Origin: Symsagittifera roscoffensis
Lineage: Eukaryota; Xenacoelomorpha; Acoela; Convolutidae
Assembly (NCBI RefSeq): GCF_963678635.1
Contig: NC_087071.1
Span: 42,854,153 to 42,918,152, forward strand
Direction: 5' to 3'
Length of the DNA: 64,000 bases
Part shown: one piece after another, positions 10,817 to 22,395 of the stretch
Layout: each line of letters begins with the position of its first letter
Position numbering within the stretch: the stretch's first letter is position 1
Notes under the pieces: generated by a model
The model's database searches: none
What the model was told of the DNA's origin: nothing
Seen by the model: only the letters and a program-made list of their open reading frames with translations
Position numbers and translations under genes: made by a program

Positions 10817-12779
10817 GGTGGTTCATCGAAAATCAGTAAATCGCATCCTCCTCGGCATTCGAATCAACCATCATCATAATCAAATCGGATTTTTGATTAT
10901 TGTGCTGACTCTGTCCCACCAGATGAGGTTGGCAGCAGTAGGAAATATCAAACTGCAGCTCTACATGAAATACGGTCATGCAGGTCAGTGTGGGTAAGGC
11001 AATGAACATTAATATCAATTTTCACACCAACCACATTTAACCAAGTCTTTCTCAATCGTCGCGACGATTGGACGAAAGTGTTGTCTCACAGGCAATTTTG
11101 TTGCAAGAAGCAAATGGAGTCCAACCATCTGAGGCGTACAGTGCAGTAAGACATAAATCGATAGAGCTCAAGCCAATAAACAAATGTGCAGGAAAACTAA
11201 TGAAGGTGAAATCAGTGATTTAGTCAGTATCGCTTCTTCAAACGCTACTTTTCTGCCACCCAATCCAGTAACTCTTGAGGTCCTTTGGTTTGAAACATCC
11301 TATAACTGAGCCACCATATCTAGTTTGGCACCGGGAAGTTCAACCGGACCATCTGGTTTTAATCCACAGCATCTCAAAATGCTCTGGTGTCGTCAATCGC
11401 TACCATGCGCTTAAAGGCCGCACTCCAAATTTAATCAGACCTGTGTTCTCAGCTAGTAATTGCATCTCACTTAGAAAGAAGGATGGTTGGATCAGACCGA
11501 TAGCTGTTGGTGAGACTTTGCGTAGTTTAGTCGGATAGTGTGACTGACGAGTTCTCTCACAATGTTGTTCAGTAGCACTGAGTCCGCTTCACTTGGTGTT
11601 GGTGTCTGCAATGGGGCAGAAGCAGCGACACATGCAAGTCGAACTTTTCCGAGGACTGCGGAAAATGACGAAGTTTTTCTCAAAATCCGTTTCAGAAATG
11701 CATTTAACAAAGTTCGGCGTTGTGTTATTTTAGAAACTGTCTCTCGAAAGCTACCAGAACTATTGCCGTTTTCTTTTAATTGTTGCGCCAAGTCAAGCTA
11801 CTTGCTGTACGGCTCTGATTTTATCATGTCTGAAGAATGGTTTAATCCAGGCGATTCAATTACTTCGCTATTTTTCTGCACGTACATTTTTTGCTTGAGA
11901 ACATAAAAACCACGTTTAGAGTTCGATATCTGGACAATATTTCTGGAGCTTGTTTGAAGATCTCGTCAATATCAGAGATACCGCTGAAAAGATCGGACTA
12001 TGCCTCAATGACGAGAAAGGTGAAGTTTTTGTCTTGGCCCTAATCAAGATGCTGTTTTTGCGCGTTTTAAAGACCCAGAGCAGTTTCCTCGCATCAAGCT
12101 GATATCACTTAAACCACAGTTACTTGAAATTAATGTGTGAGCAATTATCCAATCTACCTGCACATGTTGCTTTCTTCCTTCTGAAATTTTTTTTTGATGT
12201 CAGATTTCATGTACATTTTCAGGACTGCTCCAGCTTTCACTTTAGACATTCAACCAATTTCTGAAACTGTGCGCGATGCACTCGAAGTCGTTCTGAATGC
12301 AGCCGTCAATGACACGGAGTGGCTGCAAATGTGCCGTAATACCGATAAAGGCGGCTTTGGAATTCAAACCCCTTTAGTTAAATGGCTACTAGAGCTTTCA
12401 TATCTTCTTTTTTGGCTACCAGGTCTCTTGTTTTCAGCATTCTGAATAGTAATGGCATAGAAGATTTGCTCGACTCCGCTTTAACAGTTTGGGTAGTCAA
12501 ACGAATGGTTCTCTATCAGCACTGACATCGAGGAAGCACGCCAATTTGACGCTACCCTTTCATAAACAAGTTTTAAAATTTTTGACAATAGATGAAAGAA
12601 TCATTAATCAATGGAGTGGCTGCGCAACTCTGGGTTCAGGATATTGGTCACAGGCATTTTCATTAGACTCCCTTCAACTTTGCCTGTCCAACGACGAATT
12701 CAGGATAGCTATCGGACTTCGACTTGATTCTCCAGTCAGCAGCGCCTTTCACTGTGTTTTTGGTTTGGTTTGCCATCTT
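10817..12779 (+). pseudogene. Decayed reverse transcriptase gene, left copy, 5' part
   Basis: Frames at 11275-11538 give SNCISLRKKDGWIRPIAVGET. Frames at 11562-11906 give LGVGVCNGAEAATHASRTF, then LKIRFRNAFNKVRR, the RT palm motif A region, and a stretch matching motif B (NPGDSITSLFFC for the usual QQGDP-LLFC). Later frames (12489-12872) give GSGYWSQAF and DEFRIAIGLRLDSPV. This is a family of RT ORFs common in marine invertebrate genomes. The gene is cut at 12779 by the giant LTR element and continues at 36756. Many stops and frameshifts are present. Confidence 0.75.
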
Positions 12780-13692
12780 TGTGACATTCGACCAGAATGG
12801 ACCAAAATGCAGACGCAGCAATTTCGAGTTTTTAGCAGCGAACCTTCCGAATTGGCGATTTTGAAGGAATAAGAGCGTTATTCGAACAATTGGACAAATC
12901 GGGAAGGCTGAAAGATTTGGAAATTCCTAAATTTTAAAAATTCGAATTGATGACGTAACAATTCTAAGAAACGTCAAAAACGGCCATTTTAGAAAGAAAA
13001 CCGGAGAAAAACACAACAACATTAGTTGCGATAGCGATAACAACGAGAATTGTGATTGAGAAACAACAACAAATTGCAGAAGTAGCAGAGACCGTTCCGA
13101 GTTGCAACTATTGTGTCGCTACAAAAGTTGCAAGGCCGTTCCGAACAACGGTGAAGGGTGGAAGGCAGCCTTCCGGAAGAAAGATAAGAGTTATATTACC
13201 CCGGATTCGAGAATCCGGAGGGGTCTCGGGACTGGAACTTTTATTATCTTACATAAACTTTTAGCTTCCCTATTATGTCCTGAATTGAATTTAATTGACA
13301 TCTGAATTCATTCTGCTAAGATGAGAAGCTAGGAGTTGGGGGAAAGGGTTGATCCATCTTCGATGGAGATGATGATTTTTATCTACTGAACAAAAACAAT
13401 AATAATTTAATAAATAGTAGTAGCCTTGATTTTAGGAGTGACCTCGTGGTCTGGGGATACTGAGACCCAGCCATGAGCTCACTATTTCTGCATGTAATCT
13501 AGTTAATTTGAGTGTTTTGACCGAAGCCGAAAGCAGTAACGTTTTTGTCGACCCGATGTTAGAAAGACCACCGAAAGTACTGGCTTGGTAAAGACGGTGA
13601 AAAGCATGTAGATCTCTGTTTAGACGTTAGCCAGTCGTCTCAAAACCTAGCTTTATTTTCCGTCGATATGTATCTTCCGGGCGAATGTTACA
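12780..13692 (+). repeat. 5' LTR of the giant element (913 bp)
   Basis: It begins TGTGACATTCG and ends CGAATGTTACA, an imperfect inverted terminus with the TG...CA ends expected for integrase-mediated insertion. An AATAAA lies at 13409-13414, a possible polyadenylation signal. Two hairpins lie near 13160-13224. The same sequence, 18 bases longer because of two 9-bp insertions, recurs at 35825-36755. Confidence 0.93.
13160..13224 (+). promoter_or_regulatory. Paired hairpins inside the LTR
   Basis: GGAAGGC-A-GCCTTCC (about 13160-13174) is a perfect 7-bp stem. ACCCCGGATTC-GA-GAATCCGG(A)GGGGT (13198-13224) is an 8-bp perfect stem extended by four or five further pairs past a one-base bulge. Both stems are kept in the 3' LTR. 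The 3' half of the second, GAATCCGGAGGGGT, is the motif reiterated throughout the leader. A role in RNA folding, dimerisation or packaging is inference. Confidence 0.6.
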
Positions 13693-13703
13693 CAGATGTT
13701 TTT

Positions 13704-13721
13704 ATGGCGCTCCTGGGTGTT
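13704..13721 (+). promoter_or_regulatory. Candidate primer-binding site
   Basis: TGGCGCTCCTGGGTG starts 11 bases after the LTR end. It begins with TGG, as required to pair with a tRNA 3' CCA, and TGGCGC is shared with tRNA-Lys type primer sites. The rest does not match a tRNA that I can name, so this is only positional evidence. It may be mutated in this copy. Confidence 0.35.
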
Positions 13722-15739
13722 ATTATTTTTTAACATCATGACTGGCAGAAGCGTTGACGAGCACTCCGCGCCGAGCGGAGGCTCACATTAACGCCCTTAA
13801 TAGGCCTAAACCACCGGGGTGGAAGGGTAGTTCAGAACGCGGAAGCCTTCCGGATTACCGTGAGTAGCTTTTTAACCTAGTTAAGACCGAAAATTCACGA
13901 ACCAGGAAGGGTGGGGCGATCGGCCATTCCCTCGTTCCCTGAGAGGTTTGTGACCAAAAACACTTAATGATATATATAAAACCAAACAAAAAGTAGTATA
14001 GTACCCAAGAAAAACAAAAAACATAAAAAAATAACCGAAACACCAAAAACAGTAAAAAAAAAAGTAAAAAATAAGTAGAAACCATCCCCCCAGACAAGAT
14101 GTGATCCGAACCCCCCGTTTGTTGTTGATAGATATATTGTTGTTACAGGCATTTATATCAGTCAGGATCGTTACGATCAATTTTGTGGCCCGTTTGTGAG
14201 GCTTGTACTGTAGGGTTATTTGAGCATTTAAGCACGTTAATGATAAATTGCGCTCAATCCGGAACGGTCAGCTGATTTGCGCTCAATCCGAAGGGGTCTT
14301 GGGAGAAGACTGATCCGGCAAGCAGTACAAGGAGCAACAAGAAGGGACTCAGCGACAACAAAAATCGACTGTTGGGTATCGTTAACAAGTTTTGGGTATC
14401 GTTAACAAGTTTTATCCCTTTTGGTACAAAAATTAAGATAGTAATCTGTGGGGGGCTAGACAGTTCTGCACTGTAGTGACCCTTCACCGAACTGCGAATA
14501 TCCGAGTTAAGCACCTTAATTCGGATATTAAACAAACCCGGAGGGGTATAGTATTACTAATATTATTAGTTATATAGACTATATTAATACTCCCATATCG
14601 TTTTTCAGTGAAAAACACAGAAAGCAGACAGGTTTTTAGGGTCAAAATAGCAATATTTCGATCCCCCCACAAGTCGCAATTTTTGAGATATCGATATTTT
14701 TGAAACAGAAAAAAGCGCTAAAGTAGTGTGTTACATCGTAACTGCACTACTATAATAGATAGAACCGGTTAAGTTTAGTTCGGAAGTGGTTGGAACTATC
14801 TTTGGAACCAAAAACCGAATTTTTGTGATTTTTGAGAAAACGGAACACTATAAATTCAGAAAATTTTTTGAAATTTTTGAGTTAGGACGGTAAAAATAGT
14901 TGTTCGGACACTAGTGAATCTACAAGTTTTGAAACCCGCTACCCGAAAGCCTTCCGGGTTGCAGAGAAATCGAACTTAACGTGTTTGATTTGGTGGATTC
15001 ATCAATCCGGAGGGGTACAGGTAGAATAGTTTTTCGCAAATTTTTCAAACTAAAGCGTTTTAGATCGGGTCTTTTGCATTGAACTAGAAAAATATAGGCC
15101 TTCTGAGCTCGGATCAATAATTTTTATATGGAAAAGAACAGAATTGCGGAAAAAGTTAGGCGGAACCTATTACAGAGAAATTTTGACTTTAGAAAAAAGA
15201 CGTTCTTGTTAATAACTTTAGAACTACTGGGCAGATCCAGTTGATCTTGGTACCAATAGATCAGAAATTAGCTGAGCTTACTGATAGAGACAAAACTTTT
15301 CCGAAAAAGTAAGCGTGACAAATTTTTGAGATTGTTTTTAGCGAATTCACCAATTTGGGAGGGTAGACCCTTCACGTTTTAAACTTTTTTTTAGGAAAGC
15401 CCTTACACCCCTACCAAAAAGTAATATCGATTGAATAAAGTAACTTTAGGCTGTTCTAGACATAATGGGAAGGCTAAAGGGACAGGAAAACCTTAATCGA
15501 GCCGAAGTTAGGCTAGCGATAAGACCCTTCACCGTTAGCGTGAATTGTCAAATAAGAGGCTCAACTTCACTCCGGAAGGGTCTAGGAAAGCATTACATAC
15601 CCTTCCTAGTTAATTTAAAAAGCAAAATAGCATCGGAGAACGTATCCGGAAGGGTATAGGTTGTAAGAAGGAAATCTCCGAAAAGCTATTTTTACAAAAC
15701 CAGAGGGCTCCCAATCCTGAGGGGTCAAAATTTTTTCAA

Positions 15740-15945
15740 ATTTCGGAGGGTCCGAATCCGGAGGGGTCTTATATTTGCTAACTCAGAGGGGTCCCAATCC
15801 GGAGGGGTCTTATATTTGCTAACTCAGAGGGGTCCCAATCCGGAGGGGTCTTACATTTGCTAACTCAGAGGGGTTCCAATCCGGAGGGGTCTCAATTTTG
15901 CCAGTCCGGAAGGGTCCTATTTTTGCTAATCCGGAGGGGTATTAT
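15740..15945 (+). repeat. 41-bp tandem repeat in the leader
   Basis: Units of 41 bp starting at 15781 and 15822 read ACTCAGAGGGGTCCCAATCC followed by GGAGGGGTCTTATATTTGCT and A. A third, slightly changed unit follows, and shortened units flank them. Each unit holds two GAGGGGT cores, one within AATCCGGAGGGGTCTTA. The array sits about 0.75 kb before gag, within the likely packaging-signal region. Confidence 0.85.
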
Positions 15946-16704
15946 TTTATTAAAGAACTCAGGTAAACAGAAGAAAGACTAGAGTGAGAGGTATTAGATT
16001 ATTAGCAGACAGGCTAGTAATCAGTGACTGCACTGGTAACTTGCCTTTCAATAAAAACCAGACCAAAACAAAACAGGTCCGAACTCGGATATTCGCGACA
16101 CTAAGTCTAAACTAAAAAGAGCGTAATTCATTGGTGTGGATTGAAACCCAAAACGTTTTTGTGAAAAGCGACTGCCCTGAGGATTTTCGTAGGTCTAGGC
16201 AGATAGGTAACACAGTACTCGGTGGGTGCAATAGACGCCCACTTGAGAAAATTACTGCCTTCAAAGTTTTGTCTGTTTGGTGCAGCACCAAGCAGGGAAA
16301 GCTTTTTCTTTAAAATATAAGTTCGACTATTGTACTGCGACCGACTAAAAGTACAATACACATACGTTTTTTTTATAGAGGTATTCACATTTTGTCATTA
16401 TATATTTTTTTGTTTTTGATTTCAAATCAACATAATTTGTGCTTGATTAGGTAGTGAGTACACTATCTTTTAAATTGAATGATAACATCATATTGGGCTA
16501 GTTCTCAAGTCTTACGACCGATAATTGGTTAGTGAGAATAAATTATATACAAACTGTACTCTGATAACATACAGGGATTCGTGGTCACTATTTAATAGAA
16601 TCTTGTGAAATTTATTGTGTTGTGTCATTAGAATTGATAGTCAAACTTTAAAGTCACTAGCACTCGAATTGAGTGTATAGGCCTTAAGAAGTGACAAATT
16701 GAGA

Positions 16705-19700
16705 ATGAGTCTAGGCAAGTCAAGGATACCTAAACGAGGTAATAGCTCTAGGAAATTCGTACCTAAAAAGCAAAGGAAAACAATGACCGACCCTTTTGTG
16801 GATCGGATCAAACGAGCCCGGACCGACAAAGGGGAGACGGTTTCAGGCAGAATGGTTGAAACGAGGAGTCAGAAGACATCAGAAGAGAGAAAAGAAATGT
16901 TAGAAGTGGAGGTCAATACGGACCAGGCCATGAATGACAACCAGGAAGTACATGGACTGGAAGGGAGAGGCAGAAGGATGGCGAGTGAATCTACTCCGGT
17001 AGAACAAGGCCATGATTTTGCCACTTCCACCGGGACATTGGATCAAGAGGAGATGTCGGAACAGTCCGACATTTCAACTGAAATAGTGGCAACTAGAAGA
17101 TCTCCAACAGACAACATCATGATGGCAGGCGGGACTGAGAAACAAACAATGTCCTCATCGTTCTCAGAAAGAATGAGGAACACTTTAGGAAACATCTTTC
17201 CATTCACCATAGGAGTGGGCACAGTAAATGAAGGTGAATCCCAGGAGGAGGAGGAGGACGAAGAAGAGCAAGTGGACTTTGGGTCTCAAGTCAGCCTCAA
17301 TAGTTCGACCCAGGAAAATGAGGCATACGTCGAAAGAGTGACTGGAACCATGGACAAATTTGGTGTGCTGAGAACGATAACCCAAGAGGTAAACACACCG
17401 GGCCAGTCGAGAGGCTTCGCGATTATGACAAATTCAGAGCCGCGACTGGGGAGAGTAGAAACAAAGGGCTAGGCAACGCATTGGCGGATCCTGAAGTGGA
17501 TAATGGAAAGACGTCCAGGCACAGAGTCAAAGCCCGACTCTCGACCAGCACGAAGCTACCCGGGATCGACAGGGTGACACCGCCACTAGTGACGCCACTC
17601 GTGGATAACGGGGCAGCATTAGAAGAAGTCTTGAACAACATAGTGGGCAGTATAGGAGAACAAAATGAACAGATGTCCATAAGAATGAGTGAATTAGAAA
17701 GAGCAGTTCACATTGAAAGAGAAAGTCTGCGGGAAGAAATAAACCACAATAGACAAGAAGTTGGAAGGAGCGAAAAACGCTTGAAAGAAAGAACGGACGA
17801 GCACATAGCGAAGAACTTGTCGCGAATGACAAGAGAAGCGGAACAGAGAGAGTTACTCTTAAGAGACGACATGGAGAAGTTAAGAATTCAGCAAGAGCAG
17901 TCTCTTGGGACTCTTGACACAAAGATAGACGCGATGATGGAGAGGCGAACTCAGGCTATTATGGATAGGTTGGACGGGCTACTAAGCAGCAAGAGTGGAC
18001 AAAAAGAGGGGAACCAAACTCGGGAGGTCCCAGCAGGGAGCCGAAGGTGAACTTCAATGACCATCAAAGGAGGAGGACATATGGATCCACAAGAGGTAGG
18101 GGCAGTTCATCAGGCTATGCCACAAGGGATAATAAAACATGGGGCCCGAACAGTAGAGCAAGTTGAACGGGGAGCAGACAGACGTCTAACGAACGACCAA
18201 CGCAAGGCACACATGCGACTGGGAGAAGTGATTCCGGTAACAGGAGATATGCGAGCCCAGGGAGGAGTCATGTGGGCCAAGGGGGAAACACTCACGGCGA
18301 TTCGGATTGCAGGGATGCACCGAATACAGAGCCTTTGACAAGGTTTAGGGACACTCAGGCGGGGCACTCGAGAGATGCTACGGCAATGGCCACAGCCTTT
18401 GAACCTCTAAACAGGTCTTTAGAGACATTCTTTACAAGGTTATGCAAAACCAATGAACGTAGTGAGAAGTCCAGAAGAGTCTTTAAGAAACCAAGATGCT
18501 ACAAAGACGAATCTGATGGCTGTATTGATACCTGGATAGAGGTAATGAAACTGCATTTCGAGGAAGAGGACTTGTCGGAAAGACAAGAATGCAGTGCACT
18601 CACCAGTAACTTGGAAGGGACAGCCCTGAACTGTGTCATGGCCAAGAAGCAATATCAGCGTGACACAGCCGAGAAAATTTTCGAAATCTTGTTAAATCGT
18701 TTTGGATCAGGGGTGCAGGGGCACCAGGCGATGATGCGCTTCGAGAAAAGGAGGCAACGAGAGGATGAAACGATAGACAAGTCTCTAGACGACTTGGAAA
18801 TGCTGAGAAGACGCAGCCAACCGGATGAGTCAAACCGAAGGATGAACCTGGCAGTAGCTTCAAAATTCATCGATGGTGTGAAGAATGACGAACTTCGGAC
18901 AATGCTGGCAACGAATTACACACCACTACCAACCAATGCGCCAACACCAGAGGAGTTGAGGCTCAAGTCAGAAGAATATCTTTCATTGAAACCTCCTTCG
19001 AGAGCTGGTTTTTATAAGAACAATTATGGCAATTTTAACAATGGGCCAGCAAACCAAGGGAACAACTGGTACAAACCGAGGGATGATATGGACAAGAGAC
19101 GCTCTTGTGCCAATTGCAGTTCAACAGACCATCATGTGTCGGCATGCCCAACTTACAAACAAGGCATGAAAGCAATAGGCTTTAGCCTCGAGAACGAAGA
19201 TGCGTCTGAATTGGACCATGAGGATTTCATGAGAGGAGTAATTGCGAAATTCGGCCCGAGGTGTTTCTTTTGCAACTTGGAAGGTCATTTTAAATCAGAT
19301 TGTCCACAATTCTGGGATGCAGTGGCAGACATCAAGCATCCAAGGCATGAAGAAGCTTTGTCAGGAGTGAAAGCCAGCAAGGCTCGCCTGTTGAGTGAAG
19401 CGGAGGCGCGCAGAAAAGACAAACCGCAAGAGCTGGCGACGAAGAAAATGCAAGCGGTAACTGAAGAGACACGTGAACCGGAACCAGTGACTAAGGCCGA
19501 TGACTTCAAGATTCATTATAGGGCAGCCGCGCGGGATGCTCTAAATAGAGTGCAGCAGGAACTGGTGACGAACGAGATCGTACAAAAAGTGAAACTCGAA
19601 CTGGAGAATGAGAAACTACAGGAGCAACTGAATACCTTCGAAGCAACGGAGGTCGAGGAGACTAAAGCACCAAGCAGTTTGAGCATGAAACATAATGTGA

Positions 19701-19783
19701 TCTCCGGTCAGAGGTTCGGCATGGTGCCACAAGGAAGCAAGATACAGTCGATAATTTCAGTGGCTGGACATCAGGTAATCTGA
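16705..19783 (+). pseudogene. gag: gag of the giant element
   Basis: The ATG at 16705 opens a frame of roughly 1,030 codons, broken here by frameshifts near 17400 and 18025 and a TGA at 18164-18166. Order: a basic N-terminus; an acidic Glu-rich stretch (about 17240-17275); a long Glu/Arg/Gln-rich coiled coil (17640-17960); an RG/Ser-rich region (about 18060-18300); a capsid-like helical core (18400-18960); two CCHC zinc knuckles, CANCSSTDHHVSAC (about 19105-19150) and CFFCNLEGHFKSDC (about 19262-19305); and a charged C-terminal helix. It would form the particle and bind genomic RNA. A single in-frame TGA at 19781-19783 separates it from the protease. Confidence 0.85.
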
Positions 19784-20569
19784 AATCTGAGTGAACCATC
19801 CGAGTTCACTTTGATGCATTTGGACACATATGCAGATTATCTGAGGCAGGTGGAGCCACGCACTGAGTCGAGAGCTGTGCGAGCACTACTAACAACGGGT
19901 GGTTCTCGCACAAAGAAACTTCATGGACGCTACCTGGAGGTCTATGGGCCGTATCAAGTGATGCTGAACGTGGATGGGATCAGTATCTACACTAGGACTT
20001 ATGTAACAACAGACAGTGACCAGATAGGGCAGATCTCTTTGGGTGAGGATGAACTCAAAGTCCGCAGGATAGGCCACGACGCCATGATGGAACAAGATGC
20101 AGTACACATTGGGTATGAAGCAGATGTGACCGCACATCTGCTCGACACCAACGGAAAGAAAATCGGAGTCACAGAACTTCTGGACACAGGAGCGGTAGTG
20201 AGTAAGTTGCCGATAAAAACTTGGGAAAGAATGGGTTTCACGAGGGATTATCTAGTTCCGACGAATCTCCGACTGGCAGCAGCCAATCGAGGAGCGATCT
20301 ACGTAGCCGGAAGAACACCAATAACGGTTCTCCGCATTGGAGGACGGGATCTTTGGATGAGCTTCTTGGTGGTAGAAAATTTGGACGACGCCGACAAATT
20401 CATCTTGGGCAGAGATTTCGTCAGGAATTTTGACGTGTTGATTGACTTGAACAACGGTCTGATACGGATTAGAAACCCAGACGGGAAGTATGTTAAGAAA
20501 CCAATTAATAGGATAATAACAGACGAAAACAAGGTACCAATTTTTTTAGATAGAAAAGTGAAGCTATAG
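19784..20569 (+). pseudogene. Aspartic protease of the giant element
   Basis: In the same frame as gag after the TGA at 19781. The active-site loop LLDTGA is at 20180-20194 (Asp-Thr-Gly at 20183-20191). The C-terminal ILGRDFVRNFD block near 20395-20435 is the second hallmark of retroviral-type proteases. The protease would cut the polyprotein and act as a homodimer. The catalytic triplet is intact in this copy. The frame ends at a TAG (20567-20569), probably a CAG-to-TAG nonsense change because homologous-looking sequence continues in the same frame. Confidence 0.85.
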
Positions 20570-20880
20570 CCAGGACAAGCTGTGGTGGCAATTTTTAGAA
20601 TGAGAAATTTAAATTCGCTAAGCGATAGTAAACAGGTTTGTCTAGTACCGAATCCAAAAAGACAGAGTTCGGTGATTTTAGGCCGGAGCTTCTCGGTAAC
20701 GCGAAACGGACTGTGTGTCAGTGTGTTATTGAACACACTGGACACCACGGTTTCAATCCAGCGTGGAAAGAAGCTTGGTTACGCTTTGCCGATGAGGACC
20801 GACTATGAGGAGACTGTCCTCATCATGCCAATAAAGATTAAATTTTAAAGAGGATTAATGAATTAAAATCTATTCATAAG
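20570..20880 (+). pseudogene. Protease-RT linker of pol
   Basis: The frame continues after the TAG with NLNSLSDSKQVCLVPNP and later GKKLGYALP, a segment of the type found between protease and RT in Ty3-like elements. It loses frame near 20820-20850. After a one-base shift it continues as KRINELKSIHKLFSM into the RT region. No enzymatic role is expected. Confidence 0.6.
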
Positions 20881-21985
20881 TTGTTTTCAATGAAACCCGA
20901 AACGGACGACGGCTTATCGAGCTGCTCGAATTTTCCGGAACGCCCCTCGTCATACGAACTAGAATATGACAAACCGGTTTTGCCAGAGATAGAACATTTA
21001 AAAGGAAAAATAGGTGAGGGAGATTTCGAAAAATTGCGGAACGTTTTAAATCGGAACGCAGATGCATTTTCAAAACATAAAGTGGATATCGGTTGCTGTA
21101 ATTTCGTCGAACACGAAATCGAACTTGAAAAAGGCGCCGTTCCCCATAGGGAAGGCGCAAGACGAATGACGCCACACAAGTCGGAAGCGTGCCGAGGGGA
21201 AATTGAAATCTTGCTTAAATACGACATGATAGAACCCTCGAAATTGCCATGGGCTTGCGGGGTGGTAATGGCGAAAAAGAAAGGGGGCAGCTAAGATTTT
21301 GTTACGACTTTCGCTATTTGAACGCGGTGACGATAAAAGATGCGTACCCGATACCGCGATTAGACGAGAGCCTCTCCAAACTTGGTGATAACAAGTTCTT
21401 AACAACACTGGACTTGGGTTCGCCCTTCTGGCAGGTCCCTCTGCGAAAGAAGGATAGAGAGAAAACCGGATTCGCGTGTGAGTTGGGGTTGTACCAGTGG
21501 AAGAGGATGCGCTTCGGCTTGTGCAACGCAACGGCCACTTTTCAAAGACTGATGGCTCAGGCTTTGACCAGAGTGACCAAGAAATATGGGAACCTCGTGA
21601 TGTGTTACGTGGTCATAGCGACACCAACACTGGAAGATCATATTGATTGGCTCGATGAGGTCTTTGGATGGATGAAAAGAGCAGGCTTAAAGTGCAAACC
21701 ATCGAAATGTGAAACCCTTAGGGATTCAATCAAGTACCTGGGAAGAATGGTGGACAGGCATGGTGTGAGGCCGGACCCAGAAGCAGTAGAAGCAGCGTTG
21801 ACATGGAAGGCTCCCAGAACAAACACACAGCTCCTGAGCTTCCTAGGGTTTGCCAACTACTACCGTGAGTTCATTAAAGGATATGCGGACAAGGTGTATC
21901 GGATGCAGAAGCTGATGCGCAACAAAGGGAAAAAGTTCGAATGGAACGATGAAGCACAAGTTGCCTTCGAGAAAATAAAGCGGGA
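20881..21985 (+). pseudogene. pol: Reverse transcriptase of the giant element, active site deleted
   Basis: Ty3-type RT motifs are clear: WACGVVMAKKKGG, a frameshift near 21287 in a G run, FCYDFRYLNAVTIKDAYPIPR, TTLDLGSPFWQVPL (motif A, Asp kept), RFGLCNATATFQRLM (motif B) and LSFLGFANYYREFI. The motif C box that should read Tyr-X-Asp-Asp near 21606 reads Tyr-Val-Val-Ile: an in-frame loss, most simply of nine bases, has removed both catalytic Asp residues. The enzyme would copy element RNA to DNA. This copy cannot. Confidence 0.9.
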
Positions 21986-22395
21986 ACTGTGCGAAGCTCC
22001 AATGCTAGGCATGCCTACAGAAAAGGGCATGTATGTTCTCGACACAGACGCATCGGTAGTAGCCATCTCAAGTATATTGCATCAGGAGCAAGAATGAAAT
22101 GGAAGAACGGTTCTCCGTCCCATTGCATACGGCAGCAAGGTCTTGAGTGACACTGAGATGAAATATCAAGCACCAAAAGCAGAAATGTTTGCAGTAGTCA
22201 CTTTTGTGGAAAAGTACCGTGCATACTTGGGGAGCGCTCCCTTTAAGTTACGCGTAGACAACAGAGTGTTATCCTGGTTGAAGACCTACTCGATGGATCA
22301 GAGTTATATTGGTAGATGGATAGTAAGATTGGATGGCTACCATATGATAATCGAACACAGGATGCGTGATAAACACCAGAATGCTGACAGCCTCA
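21986..22395 (+). pseudogene. RNase H of the giant element
   Basis: Directly follows the RT thumb. GMYVLDTDASVVAIS near 22027-22070 carries the first catalytic Asp. AEMFAVVTFVEKYRAYL (about 22180-22230) holds the Glu, LRVDNRVLSWL (about 22248-22280) the next Asp, and DKHQNADSLSKK (about 22368-22405) the last. The domain is split by a TGA at 22095-22097 in the same frame, most simply a TGG-to-TGA change. It would degrade RNA in the RNA-DNA hybrid. Confidence 0.85.

Larger units (their letters stand above)
13693..16704 (+). other. 3-kb untranslated leader of the giant element
   Basis: No convincing coding frame. The leader is peppered with CCGGAGGGGT/CCGGAAGGGT-type motifs (for example near 14536, 15003, 15571, 15648, and six or more between 15755 and 15945) and with opposite-strand ACCCTTC forms (14488, 15366, 15527, 15599). 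A 22-bp direct repeat (TTGGGTATCGTTAACAAGTTT-type) occurs at about 14371-14411. Hydrophobic minus-strand frames at 13855-14180 come from A/T-rich runs and are not genes. The length is exceptional for an LTR element leader. Confidence 0.6.

Noticed and set aside
13855-14180. Hydrophobic minus-strand frames as a membrane protein
   Set aside because: They are the complement of A-rich runs (AAAAACA, AAAAAAGTAAAAAA) in the leader. The Phe/Leu-rich composition is a base-composition effect.
15740-15945. CRISPR array in the 41-bp repeats
   Set aside because: The units are continuous tandem repeats with no unique spacers, in an animal retrotransposon leader.
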